This document shows, in pieces, positions 34,380-42,888 of a stretch of DNA of 64,000 nt. This DNA comes from a halophilic archaeon (GTDB lineage: Archaea; Halobacteriota; Halobacteria; Halobacteriales; Haladaptataceae), in contig QNGA01000001.1 of assembly GCA_003298465.1 (NCBI GenBank), forward strand, positions 1 through 64,000, read 5' to 3'. The position numbers were made by a program, and so were the translations under genes. Position 1 is the first letter of the stretch, and each line of letters opens with the position of its first letter. Under the pieces are notes generated by a model. It was not told where the DNA came from, searched no databases, and was given only the letters and a program-made list of their open reading frames with translations.

Positions 34380-35327
34380 ATGAGTCGCCGCCGGAAACCC
34401 GACTGGCTGAAGATGCAACCCCCGTCCGGCCAGGAGTTCACGGGCATCAAGCAGACGCTCCGGGACCACGACCTCCACACGGTCTGCGAGGAGGCGAACT
34501 GTCCGAACCTCGGCGAGTGCTGGAGCGGACGTGGCTCCGACAGCGGCGGTACAGCGACGTTCATGCTGATGGGCGACCAGTGCACGCGCAACTGCGGGTT
34601 CTGTGACGTGGACACCGGCGGCGGGCAGCCGCTCGACCCCGACGAGCCCGCGAACGTGGCGAGCGCGGTGTCCGAAATCGGCCTCGATTACGTCGTTCTC
34701 ACGTCCGTGGACCGCGACGACCTCGAGGGCCAGGGTGCGGCCCACTTCGCACGGACCATCCGGGAGATCAAGGAGCGCGACCCGTCGATTCTCGTCGAAG
34801 TGCTGATTCCGGACTTCCAGGGAGACGAGAAGCTCGTCGGGAAGATAATCGACGCGAAACCGGACGTCGTCGCTCACAACGTCGAGACGGTCGAGCGCCT
34901 CCAGCAGCCGGTGCGCGACCCGCGGGCGGGCTACGAGCAGAGCCTCGCCGTGCTCGAACAGGTCGAGCGCGAGTCGGACATCTACACGAAGACGAGCATC
35001 ATGCTCGGGGTGGGCGAGTACGACCACGAGGTGTACCAGACGCTCTCGGACCTCCGGGAGGTCGACGTCGACGTCGTCACGCTCGGGCAGTATCTCCAGC
35101 CGTCGCGCACCCACCTCGACGTGGAGTCGTACGTCCACCCGGCGAAGTTCGAGACGTGGCGGCGGGTCGCCGAGGACGAACTCGGATTCCTCTACTGCGC
35201 CAGCGGTCCGATGGTGCGCTCGTCGTACAAGGCGGGCGAGTTGTTCGTGGACGCCGTCGTCCGGGACGGGAAGTCGGTCGAGGAGGCCAGAGACGAAGCG
35301 CGGCGAGCGGTCTCCGCCAGCGACTAG
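34380..35327 (+). CDS. lipA: Lipoyl synthase
   Basis: A radical SAM enzyme that inserts two sulfur atoms into protein-bound octanoyl groups, forming lipoyl. The 315-residue product has the auxiliary 4Fe-4S motif CEEANCPNLGEC (Cys-x4-Cys-x5-Cys), the radical SAM motif CTRNCGFC, and the C-terminal RSSYKAGE whose serine ligates the sacrificial cluster. It is upstream of pdhA, whose E2 partner needs lipoylation, and followed by a T-run at 35446-35451. Confidence 0.96.
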   Translation: MSRRRKPDWLKMQPPSGQEFTGIKQTLRDHDLHTVCEEANCPNLGECWSGRGSDSGGTATFMLMGDQCTRNCGFCDVDTGGGQPLDPDEPANVASAVSEIGLDYVVLTSVDRDDLEGQGAAHFARTIREIKERDPSILVEVLIPDFQGDEKLVGKIIDAKPDVVAHNVETVERLQQPVRDPRAGYEQSLAVLEQVERESDIYTKTSIMLGVGEYDHEVYQTLSDLREVDVDVVTLGQYLQPSRTHLDVESYVHPAKFETWRRVAEDELGFLYCASGPMVRSSYKAGELFVDAVVRDGKSVEEARDEARRAVSASD

Positions 35328-35445
35328 TCGGACGATTCCTCGTGGACCTGTCGGTGAAAGAGGAGACGAACGGGGCTCTCCCCTCCTGACTGATTCGACG
35401 CAATTCTTGCCGTTTGTCCAGCTAATCCCCGTATAACTGCGGTAG

Positions 35446-35451
35446 TTTTTT
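35446..35451 (+). terminator. T-run terminator of lipA
   Basis: TTTTTT about 119 nt downstream of the lipA stop, before the pdhABC promoter region. Archaeal termination often occurs at such runs. Confidence 0.45.
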
Positions 35452-35511
35452 CACGAACACAGATTATTGACGGAGTAATTTTAGAACTTCGAGCGTAATA
35501 CGGGACTGAGT

Positions 35512-35534
35512 GGCGATTTCGACGAGAAATTGCC
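35512..35534. promoter_or_regulatory. Candidate operator: inverted repeat upstream of pdhA
   Basis: GGCGATTTC-gacga-GAAATTGCC: two 9-bp arms with one mismatch, spaced by 5 bp, located about 37 bp upstream of the pdhA box A in an otherwise AT-rich region. A site here would suit an activator or a repressor that contacts the pre-initiation complex. Confidence 0.5.
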
Positions 35535-35570
35535 GCGAGAGGGATAGCTATGAAAATTGGTTACGAAAAC

Positions 35571-35578
35571 CCTATAAC
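35571..35578 (+). promoter_or_regulatory. pdhABC box A
   Basis: CCTATAAC, with a purine-rich context upstream (ACGAAAA). Predicted transcription start is near 35603, giving a short leader before the GTG at 35621. Confidence 0.6.
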
Positions 35579-35620
35579 CCGAGCGAAAGATTTTCTGTAC
35601 ATGTCAGGACGGGTCCGACC

Positions 35621-36730
35621 GTGAGCATCGTACATCAAGATCCCCGTGAACGCGTACAGGTGCTGGACGTGGACGGTAACGTCGTAGAGGACGCGGACGT
35701 ACCCGACCTCTCCGACGAGGAGCTAGTGAACATCTACAGCGAGATGAAACTCGCTCGTCGCTTCGACGAGCGGGCGGTCAGCCTCCAGCGGCAGGGTCGG
35801 ATGGGTACCTACCCGCCGCTCTCCGGTCAGGAGGGGGCACAGATCGGGAGCGCCCACGCGCTGGCCGACGACGACTGGATATTCCCGAGCTACCGCGAAC
35901 ACGGAGCGGCGCTCGTTCGCGGTCTGTCGCTGAAACAGACCCTGCTGTACTGGATGGGCCACGAGCAGGGTAACGCCATCCCCGACGACGCGAACATCTT
36001 CACCGTCGCGGTGCCCATCGCCACACAGATTCCGCACGCGACGGGCGCTTCGTGGGCGTCGAAGCTCAAGGACGAGGAGAAGGCGTTCCTCTGTTACTTC
36101 GGCGACGGCGCGACCAGCGAGGGCGACTTCCACGAGGGGCTGAACTTCGCCGGCGTGTTCGACACGCCGACGGTGTTCTTCTGCAACAACAACCAGTGGG
36201 CCATCTCGGTCCCGCGTGAGCGCCAGACGGCCAGCGAGACCATCGCCCAGAAGGCCGAGGCGTACGGCTTCGAGGGCGTGCAGGTCGACGGCATGGACCC
36301 GCTCGCCGTCTACAAGGTCACGCGCGACGCCGTCGAGAAGGCGAAAGATCCCGGCGAGGACGACCTGCGCCCGACGCTCATCGAGGCGGTGCAGTACCGC
36401 TTCGGCGCGCACACGACTGCCGACGACCCCTCCGTCTACCGGGACGACGACGAGGTCGAGCGCTGGAAGCAGAAAGATCCGATTCCGCGGCTGGAGTCGT
36501 TCCTCCGGGACACGGGACGGCTCGACGACGAGAAGGTCGACGCCATCGAGTCGGAGATAGAGGACCGCGTCGCGGACGCCATCGACGCGGCGGAGGCCGT
36601 CGAGCGCCCCGACCCAGAGGAGATGTTCGCGAGCGTCTACGAGGACATGCCCAAGCGGCTACGGGAGCAGCTCGACTGGTTCGAGCGGATTCGCGAGAAG
36701 CACGGCGACGAAGCACTTCTGGAGGACTAA
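35621..36730 (+). CDS. pdhA: Pyruvate/2-oxoacid dehydrogenase E1 component alpha subunit
   Basis: The thiamin-diphosphate-binding alpha chain of a 2-oxoacid dehydrogenase. The 369-residue product has the TPP motif [16 protein letters not shown]...NNNQWAIS. Position of the gene in a cluster with E1-beta, E2 and E3 supports the oxoacid complex role. The GTG start at 35621 is chosen: the conserved [16 protein letters not shown] segment begins there and a box A lies about 45 bp upstream. Substrate (pyruvate versus branched-chain 2-oxoacids) is not decided by sequence; haloarchaeal versions are not all active on pyruvate. Confidence 0.93.
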   Translation: MSIVHQDPRERVQVLDVDGNVVEDADVPDLSDEELVNIYSEMKLARRFDERAVSLQRQGRMGTYPPLSGQEGAQIGSAHALADDDWIFPSYREHGAALVRGLSLKQTLLYWMGHEQGNAIPDDANIFTVAVPIATQIPHATGASWASKLKDEEKAFLCYFGDGATSEGDFHEGLNFAGVFDTPTVFFCNNNQWAISVPRERQTASETIAQKAEAYGFEGVQVDGMDPLAVYKVTRDAVEKAKDPGEDDLRPTLIEAVQYRFGAHTTADDPSVYRDDDEVERWKQKDPIPRLESFLRDTGRLDDEKVDAIESEIEDRVADAIDAAEAVERPDPEEMFASVYEDMPKRLREQLDWFERIREKHGDEALLED

Positions 36731-36733
36731 ACA

Positions 36734-37735
36734 ATGAGCCAGGCCGAAACCACGCAGGAAACCGAGAATCTCACGCTCGTTCAGGCGGTCCGAGACGGAC
36801 TGTACACGGAGATGGAACAGGACGACGACGTCATCGTCATGGGCGAGGACGTCGGCAAGAACGGCGGCGTGTTCCGCGCCACGGAGGGACTCTACGACGA
36901 GTTCGGCGAGGAGCGCGTCATCGACACGCCGCTGGCGGAGTCCGGCATCGTCGGGACCGCCATCGGGATGGCCGCGTACGGCCTGAAACCGGTGCCGGAG
37001 ATGCAGTTCTCCGGGTTCATGTACCCGGCGTTCGACCAGATAGTCTCCCACGCCGCGCGACTACGGACGCGCAGTCGCGGTCGGTTCACGTGTCCGATGG
37101 TCGTTCGCGCGCCGTACGGCGGCGGTATCCGCGCGCCCGAGCACCACTCCGAGTCGATGGAGGCGATGTACGCCCACCAGCCCGGACTGAAGGTGGTCAT
37201 GCCGAGCACGCCGTACGACACGAAGGGGCTGCTCACGAGCGCCATCCGCGACCCCGACCCGGTCATCTTCCTCGAACCCAAACTCATCTACCGGGCGTTC
37301 CGCGACGAGGTACCCGAGGAGTCCTACGAGGTGCCCATCGGCGAGGCCGCGGTCCGCGAGGAGGGCAGCGACATCTCGGTGTTCACCTGGGGCGCGATGG
37401 TCCGACCGACGCTGGAGGCCGCCGAGAACCTGGAGGGCGAGGTCGACGTCGAGGTCGTCGACCTCCGGACGGTGTCGCCGCTCGACGACGAGACCATCGT
37501 CGAATCGTTCAAGAAGACCGGTCGCGCGGCGGTCGTCCACGAGGCCCCGAAGACCGGCGGTCTCGGGGGCGAGATCGCCGCCACCCTCCAGGAGGAGGCG
37601 CTGCTGTACCAGGAAGCGCCCGTCGAGCGCATCACCGGCTTCGACACGCCGTTCCCGCTGTACAGCCTCGAAGACTACTACCTGCCCGAACCGGCTCGCA
37701 TCGAGGAGGGCATTCGGGACGCGGTGGACTTCTAA
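36734..37735 (+). CDS. pdhB: Pyruvate/2-oxoacid dehydrogenase E1 component beta subunit
   Basis: A 333-residue transketolase-like beta chain. MGEDVGKNGGVFRATEGLYDEFG, DTPLAESGIVGTAIGMAAYGLKPVPEMQF and VVRAPYGGGIRAPEHHSES are conserved regions of the family, with the C-terminal domain carrying VVHEAPKTGGLGGEIAA. It sits 3 bp after pdhA and 1 bp before pdhC, so it is one transcript. Confidence 0.94.
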   Translation: MSQAETTQETENLTLVQAVRDGLYTEMEQDDDVIVMGEDVGKNGGVFRATEGLYDEFGEERVIDTPLAESGIVGTAIGMAAYGLKPVPEMQFSGFMYPAFDQIVSHAARLRTRSRGRFTCPMVVRAPYGGGIRAPEHHSESMEAMYAHQPGLKVVMPSTPYDTKGLLTSAIRDPDPVIFLEPKLIYRAFRDEVPEESYEVPIGEAAVREEGSDISVFTWGAMVRPTLEAAENLEGEVDVEVVDLRTVSPLDDETIVESFKKTGRAAVVHEAPKTGGLGGEIAATLQEEALLYQEAPVERITGFDTPFPLYSLEDYYLPEPARIEEGIRDAVDF

Positions 37736-37736
37736 C

Positions 37737-39383
37737 ATGGTACGCGAATTCAAGCTTCCGGACGTCGGCGAGGGCGTCGCCGAGGGCGAACTCGTCAGCT
37801 GGCTGGTCGAGGAGGGCGACGCCGTCAGCGAGGACCAGCCGGTCGCGGAGGTCGAGACGGACAAGGCCATCGTCGAGGTGCCGTCGCCCGTCGACGGGAC
37901 GGTCCGCGAACTGCGCGCCGAGGAGGGCGACGTCGTCCCCGTCGGCGACGTCCTCATCACGTTCGACGTGGAGGGCGAGGAGAGCGACGAGTCGACCACC
38001 GAGAGCGCCGAGAGCGAGGAGACGACCGAGTCCCAGGAGGAGGTCGCAGAAGAGCCGGCGGTCTCCGAGGAGGGCGAGGCGCAACGGGCCTCGGAAGGCG
38101 AGGCGCAACGGGCCTCGGAAGGCGAGGCGCAACGGGCCTCGGAAGGCGAGGAGACCGAGACGACCGAGGGGCGCGTGTTCGCCGCGCCGAGCGCCCGTCG
38201 TCTCGCGCGCGAACTCGGCGTCGACATCGCCGCGGTCGAGGGCACCGGACCGAGCGGTCGCGTGACCGAACAGGACGTACGCAACGCCGCCGAGGGCGGC
38301 GAATCCGGGTCGACGGAACCGGAGACGGTCGAGGCCCCCGCGGAGCCCGAGGCGGGCGACACCGGCGGCGTCGACGCCGAATCCGGCGCGCCGTCCGGGA
38401 CCGGAGCGTCGACGTCCGCGCAGACGGAGTCGGCGGACCGCGAGCGCACGCTGGCCGCGCCCGCGACCCGGCGCATCGCCGAGGAGCAGGGCGTGAACCT
38501 GAACGCCGTCCCGGCCACCGAGGAACGCGACGGCGAGGCGTTCGTCACGCCGGAGGCCGTGATGGAGTACGCCGAAGCGCAGCAGCAGGCCCAGCAGGCC
38601 GACGCCGCGGCGGTCGCGACGGGCGAGACGGGGCCGCAGGAGGAGCGGGTTCCCTACAGGGGCATCCGGAAGACCATCGGCCAGCAGATGGAGCACTCGA
38701 AGTACACCGCTCCCCACGTCACCCACCACGACACCATCGACGTGACGGAACTGGTGGAGACGCGCGCGGAACTCAAGGAGATCGCGGAGGAGCGCGGCAT
38801 CCACCTCACGTACATGCCCTTCGTCATGAAGGCCCTCGTCGCGGCGCTGAAGGACTTCCCCTACCTCAACTCCGCGCTGGACGAGGAGAACGACGAGATC
38901 GTCCTCAAGAACTACTACAACATCGGCGTCGCGGTCGGCACCGACCACGGCCTGATGGTGCCCGTCGTCGAGGGCGTCGACCAGAAGGACATGCTCCAGA
39001 TAGCCTCGGACATGAACGAGTTGGTCCAGAAGGCCCGCGACCGCACCATCTCCCGCGAGGAGATGCAGGGCGGGACCTTCACCATCACGAACTTCGGTGC
39101 CATCGGCGGGGAGTACGCCACGCCCATCATCAACCACCCCGAGGTCGCCATCCTCGGACTCGGCGAACTGAAACAGCGGCCGACCGTCGTCGAAAGCGAG
39201 GCGCAAAGCGCCTCGGACGATGCGAACGGCAGCGCCGTGAGCACCGGCGAGGTGGAGGCGCGCTACACGCTGCCCATCTCGCTCTCCATCGACCACCGCA
39301 TCATCGACGGCGCGGTGGCGGCGGAGTTCGCCAACCAGGTGCTTGAGTACCTCAACAACCCGAACCTGCTCCTGCTGGAGTAG
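37737..39383 (+). CDS. pdhC: Dihydrolipoamide acyltransferase (E2) with linker repeats
   Basis: The E2 core, 548 residues. Residues 1-80 are a lipoyl domain, with the lipoylated lysine in VETDKAIVEVPSP. Two peripheral-subunit-binding-like domains follow (FAAPSARRLARELGVDIAAVEGTGPSGRV at about 143-180 and APATRRIAEEQGVNL at about 240-280). The C-terminal catalytic domain (about 300-548) ends in the HxxxDG-type active-site motif LSIDHRIIDGAVAAEF. The acidic linker contains three identical GEAQRASE octapeptides (38073-38144), and a related ESEAQSASD is inserted before the final active-site strand (39196-39220). Family members have no such insertion there, as far as I can recall. Confidence 0.92.
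   Translation: MVREFKLPDVGEGVAEGELVSWLVEEGDAVSEDQPVAEVETDKAIVEVPSPVDGTVRELRAEEGDVVPVGDVLITFDVEGEESDESTTESAESEETTESQEEVAEEPAVSEEGEAQRASEGEAQRASEGEAQRASEGEETETTEGRVFAAPSARRLARELGVDIAAVEGTGPSGRVTEQDVRNAAEGGESGSTEPETVEAPAEPEAGDTGGVDAESGAPSGTGASTSAQTESADRERTLAAPATRRIAEEQGVNLNAVPATEERDGEAFVTPEAVMEYAEAQQQAQQADAAAVATGETGPQEERVPYRGIRKTIGQQMEHSKYTAPHVTHHDTIDVTELVETRAELKEIAEERGIHLTYMPFVMKALVAALKDFPYLNSALDEENDEIVLKNYYNIGVAVGTDHGLMVPVVEGVDQKDMLQIASDMNELVQKARDRTISREEMQGGTFTITNFGAIGGEYATPIINHPEVAILGLGELKQRPTVVESEAQSASDDANGSAVSTGEVEARYTLPISLSIDHRIIDGAVAAEFANQVLEYLNNPNLLLLE
38073..38144 (+). repeat. Three identical 24-bp in-frame repeats in the pdhC linker
   Basis: Three perfect copies of a 24-bp unit (38073-38096, 38097-38120, 38121-38144), each encoding GEAQRASE. 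Each unit contains a palindrome CGAGGC-gcaacgg-GCCTCG. A diverged copy of the same unit lies 1.05 kb downstream in the same gene at 39196. Confidence 0.9.
39196..39219 (+). repeat. Diverged copy of the linker repeat inside the pdhC catalytic domain
   Basis: This 24-bp stretch matches the linker unit at about 19-20 of 24 positions. It forms a perfect palindrome, CGAGGCGC-aaa-GCGCCTCG (39197-39215), and encodes SEAQSASD. The changed bases keep the palindrome, as would be expected if the structure matters. Confidence 0.75.
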
Positions 39384-39395
39384 CGGTCCGACTCC

Positions 39396-39400
39396 TTTTT
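39396..39400 (+). terminator. T-run terminator after pdhC
   Basis: CCTTTTTCC begins 11 nt after the pdhC stop codon, just before the convergent methyltransferase gene. This suggests that the pdhABC transcript ends here and that lpdA is made from a separate promoter. Confidence 0.5.
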
Positions 39401-39446
39401 CCGGTGGGGCGGTCGCGCGCCTCGACGGCGGGACGAGCCCGGGAGG

Positions 39447-40574
39447 CTACGGCGTCGCGGTGCGGACGACGTGTTCCCGCCCGGTGCGGCGGGTTTCGAC
39501 GTCTCCGAAGGGAGCGAGATGTTCCCGGAGGGTCAGTTCGCGGTGGCGGACGAACGCGAGTTCCCCGTCGGGCGCGAGCACGTCGCGAGCGCCGGCGAAC
39601 AGCTCCGAGAGCACCCCGCCGCCCGCGTGGGTCGGCGGATTGCAGAGGACCCGGTCGAAGGTCCGGTCCGCGACCCCCGCGAGGCAGTCGGCCGTGACGA
39701 CGGTCCCCGTCGCTCCCGACGCGCGGAGGCTACGCTCCGCGCACGAGGTGGCGACCGCGTCGTCGTCGCTGAGCCAGACGTCGCAGTCCGCGGCGAGCGA
39801 GGCGTACGCGCCGAGCGCGCCGTACCCGCAGGCGAGGTCCAGCACGCGGTCGCCGTCCGAAACCGTACTGGCCTCGGCGAGCAGTCGGGTGCCGTCGTCC
39901 AGCCCTCCGGCGGCGAACACGCCGGGAACCGTCGCGAGCGCGAGGTCGACGCCGTCGACGGTGGGGCGGCGCGTCCGCGGCGTGACGTACGACGGCGGGT
40001 CGAACGTCTCCGGTCGGGTCGCCTCGAGGACCCGGTAACCGTCTCGTTCGGCGACGGGCGTCACGTCCGCCGCGACGTCGCGAAGCTGGTCCTCGTACCG
40101 GGCGAGGCCCGTCTCCTTCGACGCCGCCACGTACGCGCTCCCGCCGGGACGGAGCACCGCGAGCGCGTTCGCGACGCGCCGTTTGCCGACGGCCAGCGGC
40201 GCGTACCGCTTCGGAGCGTAGGCGACGGTGTCGAACTCGCCTTCGAGGGACGTCAGGTCAGCGACGACCGAAACCGACGCCTCGACGCCGTTCTCCGCAG
40301 CGTTGCGCTCGCACAGACGGGCCGCGCGGGCGCTCGTCTCGGTCATCTCGACCGCGGCGGCGGCGTCCGCGAGGACGACCCCGGTGACGCCGTAGTTCGC
40401 CTGCGGGCACAGGAGCCGACCGAGGTCGCGGTCCCAGAGCGATTCGAGCAGCAGTAGTTCGGGCGTCCGGAACGACCGCTTGGAGACGACGCCGTCGGCG
40501 GTTCGGAACCGGTACTTCGGGCGCGCGCCGGACACCCGCGATTCCAGCGCCAGTTCGTAGGGCGCGCGCCTCAT
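39447..40574 (-). CDS. Two-domain class I methyltransferase, RsmC/RlmG type
   Basis: A 375-residue protein. The N-terminal half is a degenerate Rossmann domain (GVVLADAAAAVEMTETSARA). The C-terminal half is active-looking: motif I VLDLACGYGALGAYASL, then DRVLCNPPTHAGGGV, the NPPxH/F signature of guanine-N2 methyltransferases acting on rRNA. The ATG at 40574 gives a normal N-terminus (MRRAPYELALESRV). It lies inside the pdh region on the opposite strand, with no obvious functional link. The exact rRNA target is not predictable. Confidence 0.85.
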   Translation of the reverse strand: MRRAPYELALESRVSGARPKYRFRTADGVVSKRSFRTPELLLLESLWDRDLGRLLCPQANYGVTGVVLADAAAAVEMTETSARAARLCERNAAENGVEASVSVVADLTSLEGEFDTVAYAPKRYAPLAVGKRRVANALAVLRPGGSAYVAASKETGLARYEDQLRDVAADVTPVAERDGYRVLEATRPETFDPPSYVTPRTRRPTVDGVDLALATVPGVFAAGGLDDGTRLLAEASTVSDGDRVLDLACGYGALGAYASLAADCDVWLSDDDAVATSCAERSLRASGATGTVVTADCLAGVADRTFDRVLCNPPTHAGGGVLSELFAGARDVLAPDGELAFVRHRELTLREHLAPFGDVETRRTGREHVVRTATP

Positions 40575-41045
40575 CGACGGGCCCGCCTCCCGGCCTGCGG
40601 TTCGTTTCGGACGCGGTGCTGTCGGTGGCGATTCGGTCGCGGTGGAGCGGTGTCGTACATCGACGTGGGTTCGGCTGGCTCGGACGGTCGGAAGGCGACG
40701 CAGCCCACGCACTGTGCTCGCCGGTCGGGGCCGAGAGAAGGGGCTCACGCACGGCTACGCACAGAGCGCGGAGCCGGGTGCCAAACAGCGTGACCGTCCG
40801 ACGGGGCCCGCGACCGGTCGCGATTCCGGCCGCGTCGTCGGACGGCCCACAGTTGGCGAGCCGGCCGAACCCGGTCCGTTCCCGGAATCACCGGAACGGC
40901 GGAGTCGGCCTGGAGCCGCTGTTCAACGTGCGACCCGCTACTCCCCGAAGGGTAATCAAATTGACGTTCGGCCGGGACCGAACGACGAGAGAAGGGTCTT
41001 CGTTCCGGCCGACGAGCTGCTGACCCGGATCGAACCGCTACCGCG
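40575..41045. other. Intergenic stretch of about 470 bp
   Basis: It lies between the methyltransferase start and the small membrane protein's stop. Open frames here are arginine/proline-rich shadows. There is no clear box A for the methyltransferase, no tRNA fold and no repeat family I can name. A decayed gene cannot be excluded. Confidence 0.5.
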
Positions 41046-41240
41046 TCAGTTCGCGAGCCAGTCGTCCGCCCACGCCGCAGCGCCGATGCCGACCATCGCG
41101 CCCCCGACGAGGTCCACGGTCGGCGCGACCACGAGCGTCGCGCCGATGGCTATCAGGAGGGCGGCCAGAATCTCGTCGCGGTACCTCCCGACGGCGCGTG
41201 CGAGGGTCGGTCCGTCACCCGGGTCGGTGCTCGTCCCCAT
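41046..41240 (-). CDS. Small membrane protein (hypothetical)
   Basis: A 64-residue protein. A charged N-terminus (MGTSTDPGDGPTLARAVGRYRDE) is followed by two hydrophobic stretches (ILAALLIAIGATLVVAP and LVGGAMVGIGAAAWADDWL). The size and layout are like many haloarchaeal small membrane proteins; no family is assigned. Confidence 0.6.
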   Translation of the reverse strand: MGTSTDPGDGPTLARAVGRYRDEILAALLIAIGATLVVAPTVDLVGGAMVGIGAAAWADDWLAN

Positions 41241-41357
41241 CACCGTCCAGTAGCGCCGTCACCCCCGCACTACTGTGGGTTGCTATGACACGCCGTTTTT
41301 CAGTGGGGACGCCCGAATCCGCCTCATTTTTTACCCGGTAGCCTGTCGTTTCGCGTA

Positions 41358-42782
41358 ATGGTCGTCGGAGACATCTCGACCGGAACGGACGTGCTAGTCG
41401 TCGGCGCTGGACCGGGTGGCTACGTCGCCGCCATCCGCGCGGGCCAGCTCGACCTCGACGTAACGCTCGTGGAGAAAGACGCCTACGGCGGTACCTGCCT
41501 GAACTACGGCTGCATCCCGTCGAAGGCGATGATCACGGCGTCGGGACTCGCCCACGAGGCGAACAACGCCGAGGACATGGGTATCTACACGAAACTCGAC
41601 GTGAACTACGGCGAGATGGTCGACTGGAAGGACGGCGTGGTCGACCAGTTGACCGGCGGCGTCGAGAAGCTCTGCAAGGCCAACGGCGTCGAACTGATGG
41701 AGGGCCGCGCGGAGTTCGCGGGCGAGAACTCCGCGCGAATCGTCCACGGCGGCGAGGGACAGGGCGCGGAGACCGTCGAGTTCGAGCACGCCATCGTCGC
41801 CACGGGGTCGCGGGCCATCCAGGTTCCGGGCTTCGACTTCGGCGACGACCCCGTGCTCGACTCCCGGCAGGCCCTGGCGCTCGACGACGTGCCCGAGAGC
41901 CTCGTCATCGTCGGCGCGGGCTACATCGGGATGGAACTGGCCGGCGTGTTCGCTCGCCTCGGCTGCGACGTCACCGTCGTCGAGATGCTCGACTCGGTGC
42001 TGCCGGGGTACGAGGACGACCTCGCGCGCCCGGTGAGGAAGAAGGCCGACGACCTCGGCATCGACTTCCACTTCGGCGAGGCCGCCAAGGACTGGGAGGA
42101 GTCCGGCGGCGGCATCACCGTCAGGACCGAAGACGAGGACGGCGAGATCTCGGAGTTCGGCGCGGAGAAGGTCCTCGTGGCGGTCGGACGCGAACCCGTC
42201 ACCGACACGCTCGGACTGGAGAACGCCGGCATCGAGACGGACGACGGCGGCTTCATCGAGACGGACGACCGCACTCGCACCGAGGTCGAGCACGTCCACG
42301 CCATCGGCGACGTGGCCGGCGAACCGATGCTCGCTCACAAAGCGAGCACGGAGGGCAAGGTCGCCGCCGAGGTCATCGCCGGGGAGCCCGCGGCCGTCGA
42401 CTACCAGGCGATGCCCGCCGCTGTGTTCACCGACCCCGAAATCGGCACGGTCGGGATGACCGAGGAGGAGGCAACAGAGCAGGGCTTCGAACCGACCGTC
42501 GGCCAGTTCCCGTTCCAGGCCAGCGGTCGCGCGCTCACGACCAACCACGCCGAGGGCTTCGTCCGCGTCGTCGCCGACGAACCGAGTGGCTTCCTGCTCG
42601 GCGCACAGATCGTCGGGCCGGAGGCCTCGGAACTCATCGCCGAACTCGGCCTCGCCATCGAGATGGGCGCGACCCTGGAGGACGTCGCCGCGACCGTCCA
42701 CACGCACCCGACGCTCTCGGAGGCCGTCATGGAGGCCGCCGAGAACGCGCTCGACCACGCGATTCACACGCTGAACCGGTAG
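41358..42782 (+). CDS. lpdA: Dihydrolipoyl dehydrogenase (E3)
   Basis: The 474-residue FAD/NAD disulfide oxidoreductase that re-oxidises dihydrolipoyl-E2. It has the FAD motif VVGAGPGGYVAAIRAGQL, the redox-active pair GGTCLNYGCIPSKAM, the NAD motif VIVGAGYIGMELAGVFARLG, FAD motif AIGDVAGEPMLAHKAS, and the interface HTHPTLSEAVMEA with its catalytic His-Glu. A poly-T/box A stretch (TTTTTTAC, about 41326-41333) gives it an independent, nearly leaderless promoter. Confidence 0.95.
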   Translation: MVVGDISTGTDVLVVGAGPGGYVAAIRAGQLDLDVTLVEKDAYGGTCLNYGCIPSKAMITASGLAHEANNAEDMGIYTKLDVNYGEMVDWKDGVVDQLTGGVEKLCKANGVELMEGRAEFAGENSARIVHGGEGQGAETVEFEHAIVATGSRAIQVPGFDFGDDPVLDSRQALALDDVPESLVIVGAGYIGMELAGVFARLGCDVTVVEMLDSVLPGYEDDLARPVRKKADDLGIDFHFGEAAKDWEESGGGITVRTEDEDGEISEFGAEKVLVAVGREPVTDTLGLENAGIETDDGGFIETDDRTRTEVEHVHAIGDVAGEPMLAHKASTEGKVAAEVIAGEPAAVDYQAMPAAVFTDPEIGTVGMTEEEATEQGFEPTVGQFPFQASGRALTTNHAEGFVRVVADEPSGFLLGAQIVGPEASELIAELGLAIEMGATLEDVAATVHTHPTLSEAVMEAAENALDHAIHTLNR

Positions 42783-42854
42783 ACGTTCTCGCCGTCGCTC
42801 TTCTTCTCCTTCGACCTCGCGAGCGCCGACCGCGGACCGTGACCGGACGCGGCG

Positions 42855-42860
42855 AAAAAA
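42855..42860 (-). terminator. T-run terminator for the 42889 gene
   Basis: Six A on the plus strand (TTTTTT on the minus strand), about 29 nt downstream of the gene's stop codon. Confidence 0.5.
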
Positions 42861-42888
42861 GAACGTCGAGGATTTCAGCGGCGCGGCG

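Noticed and set aside
42329..42347. Perfect hairpin GCTCGCT-cacaa-AGCGAGC in lpdA
   Set aside because: It encodes the conserved LAHKAS segment of dihydrolipoyl dehydrogenase, so ordinary codon choice explains the palindrome; it is not an inserted repeat.
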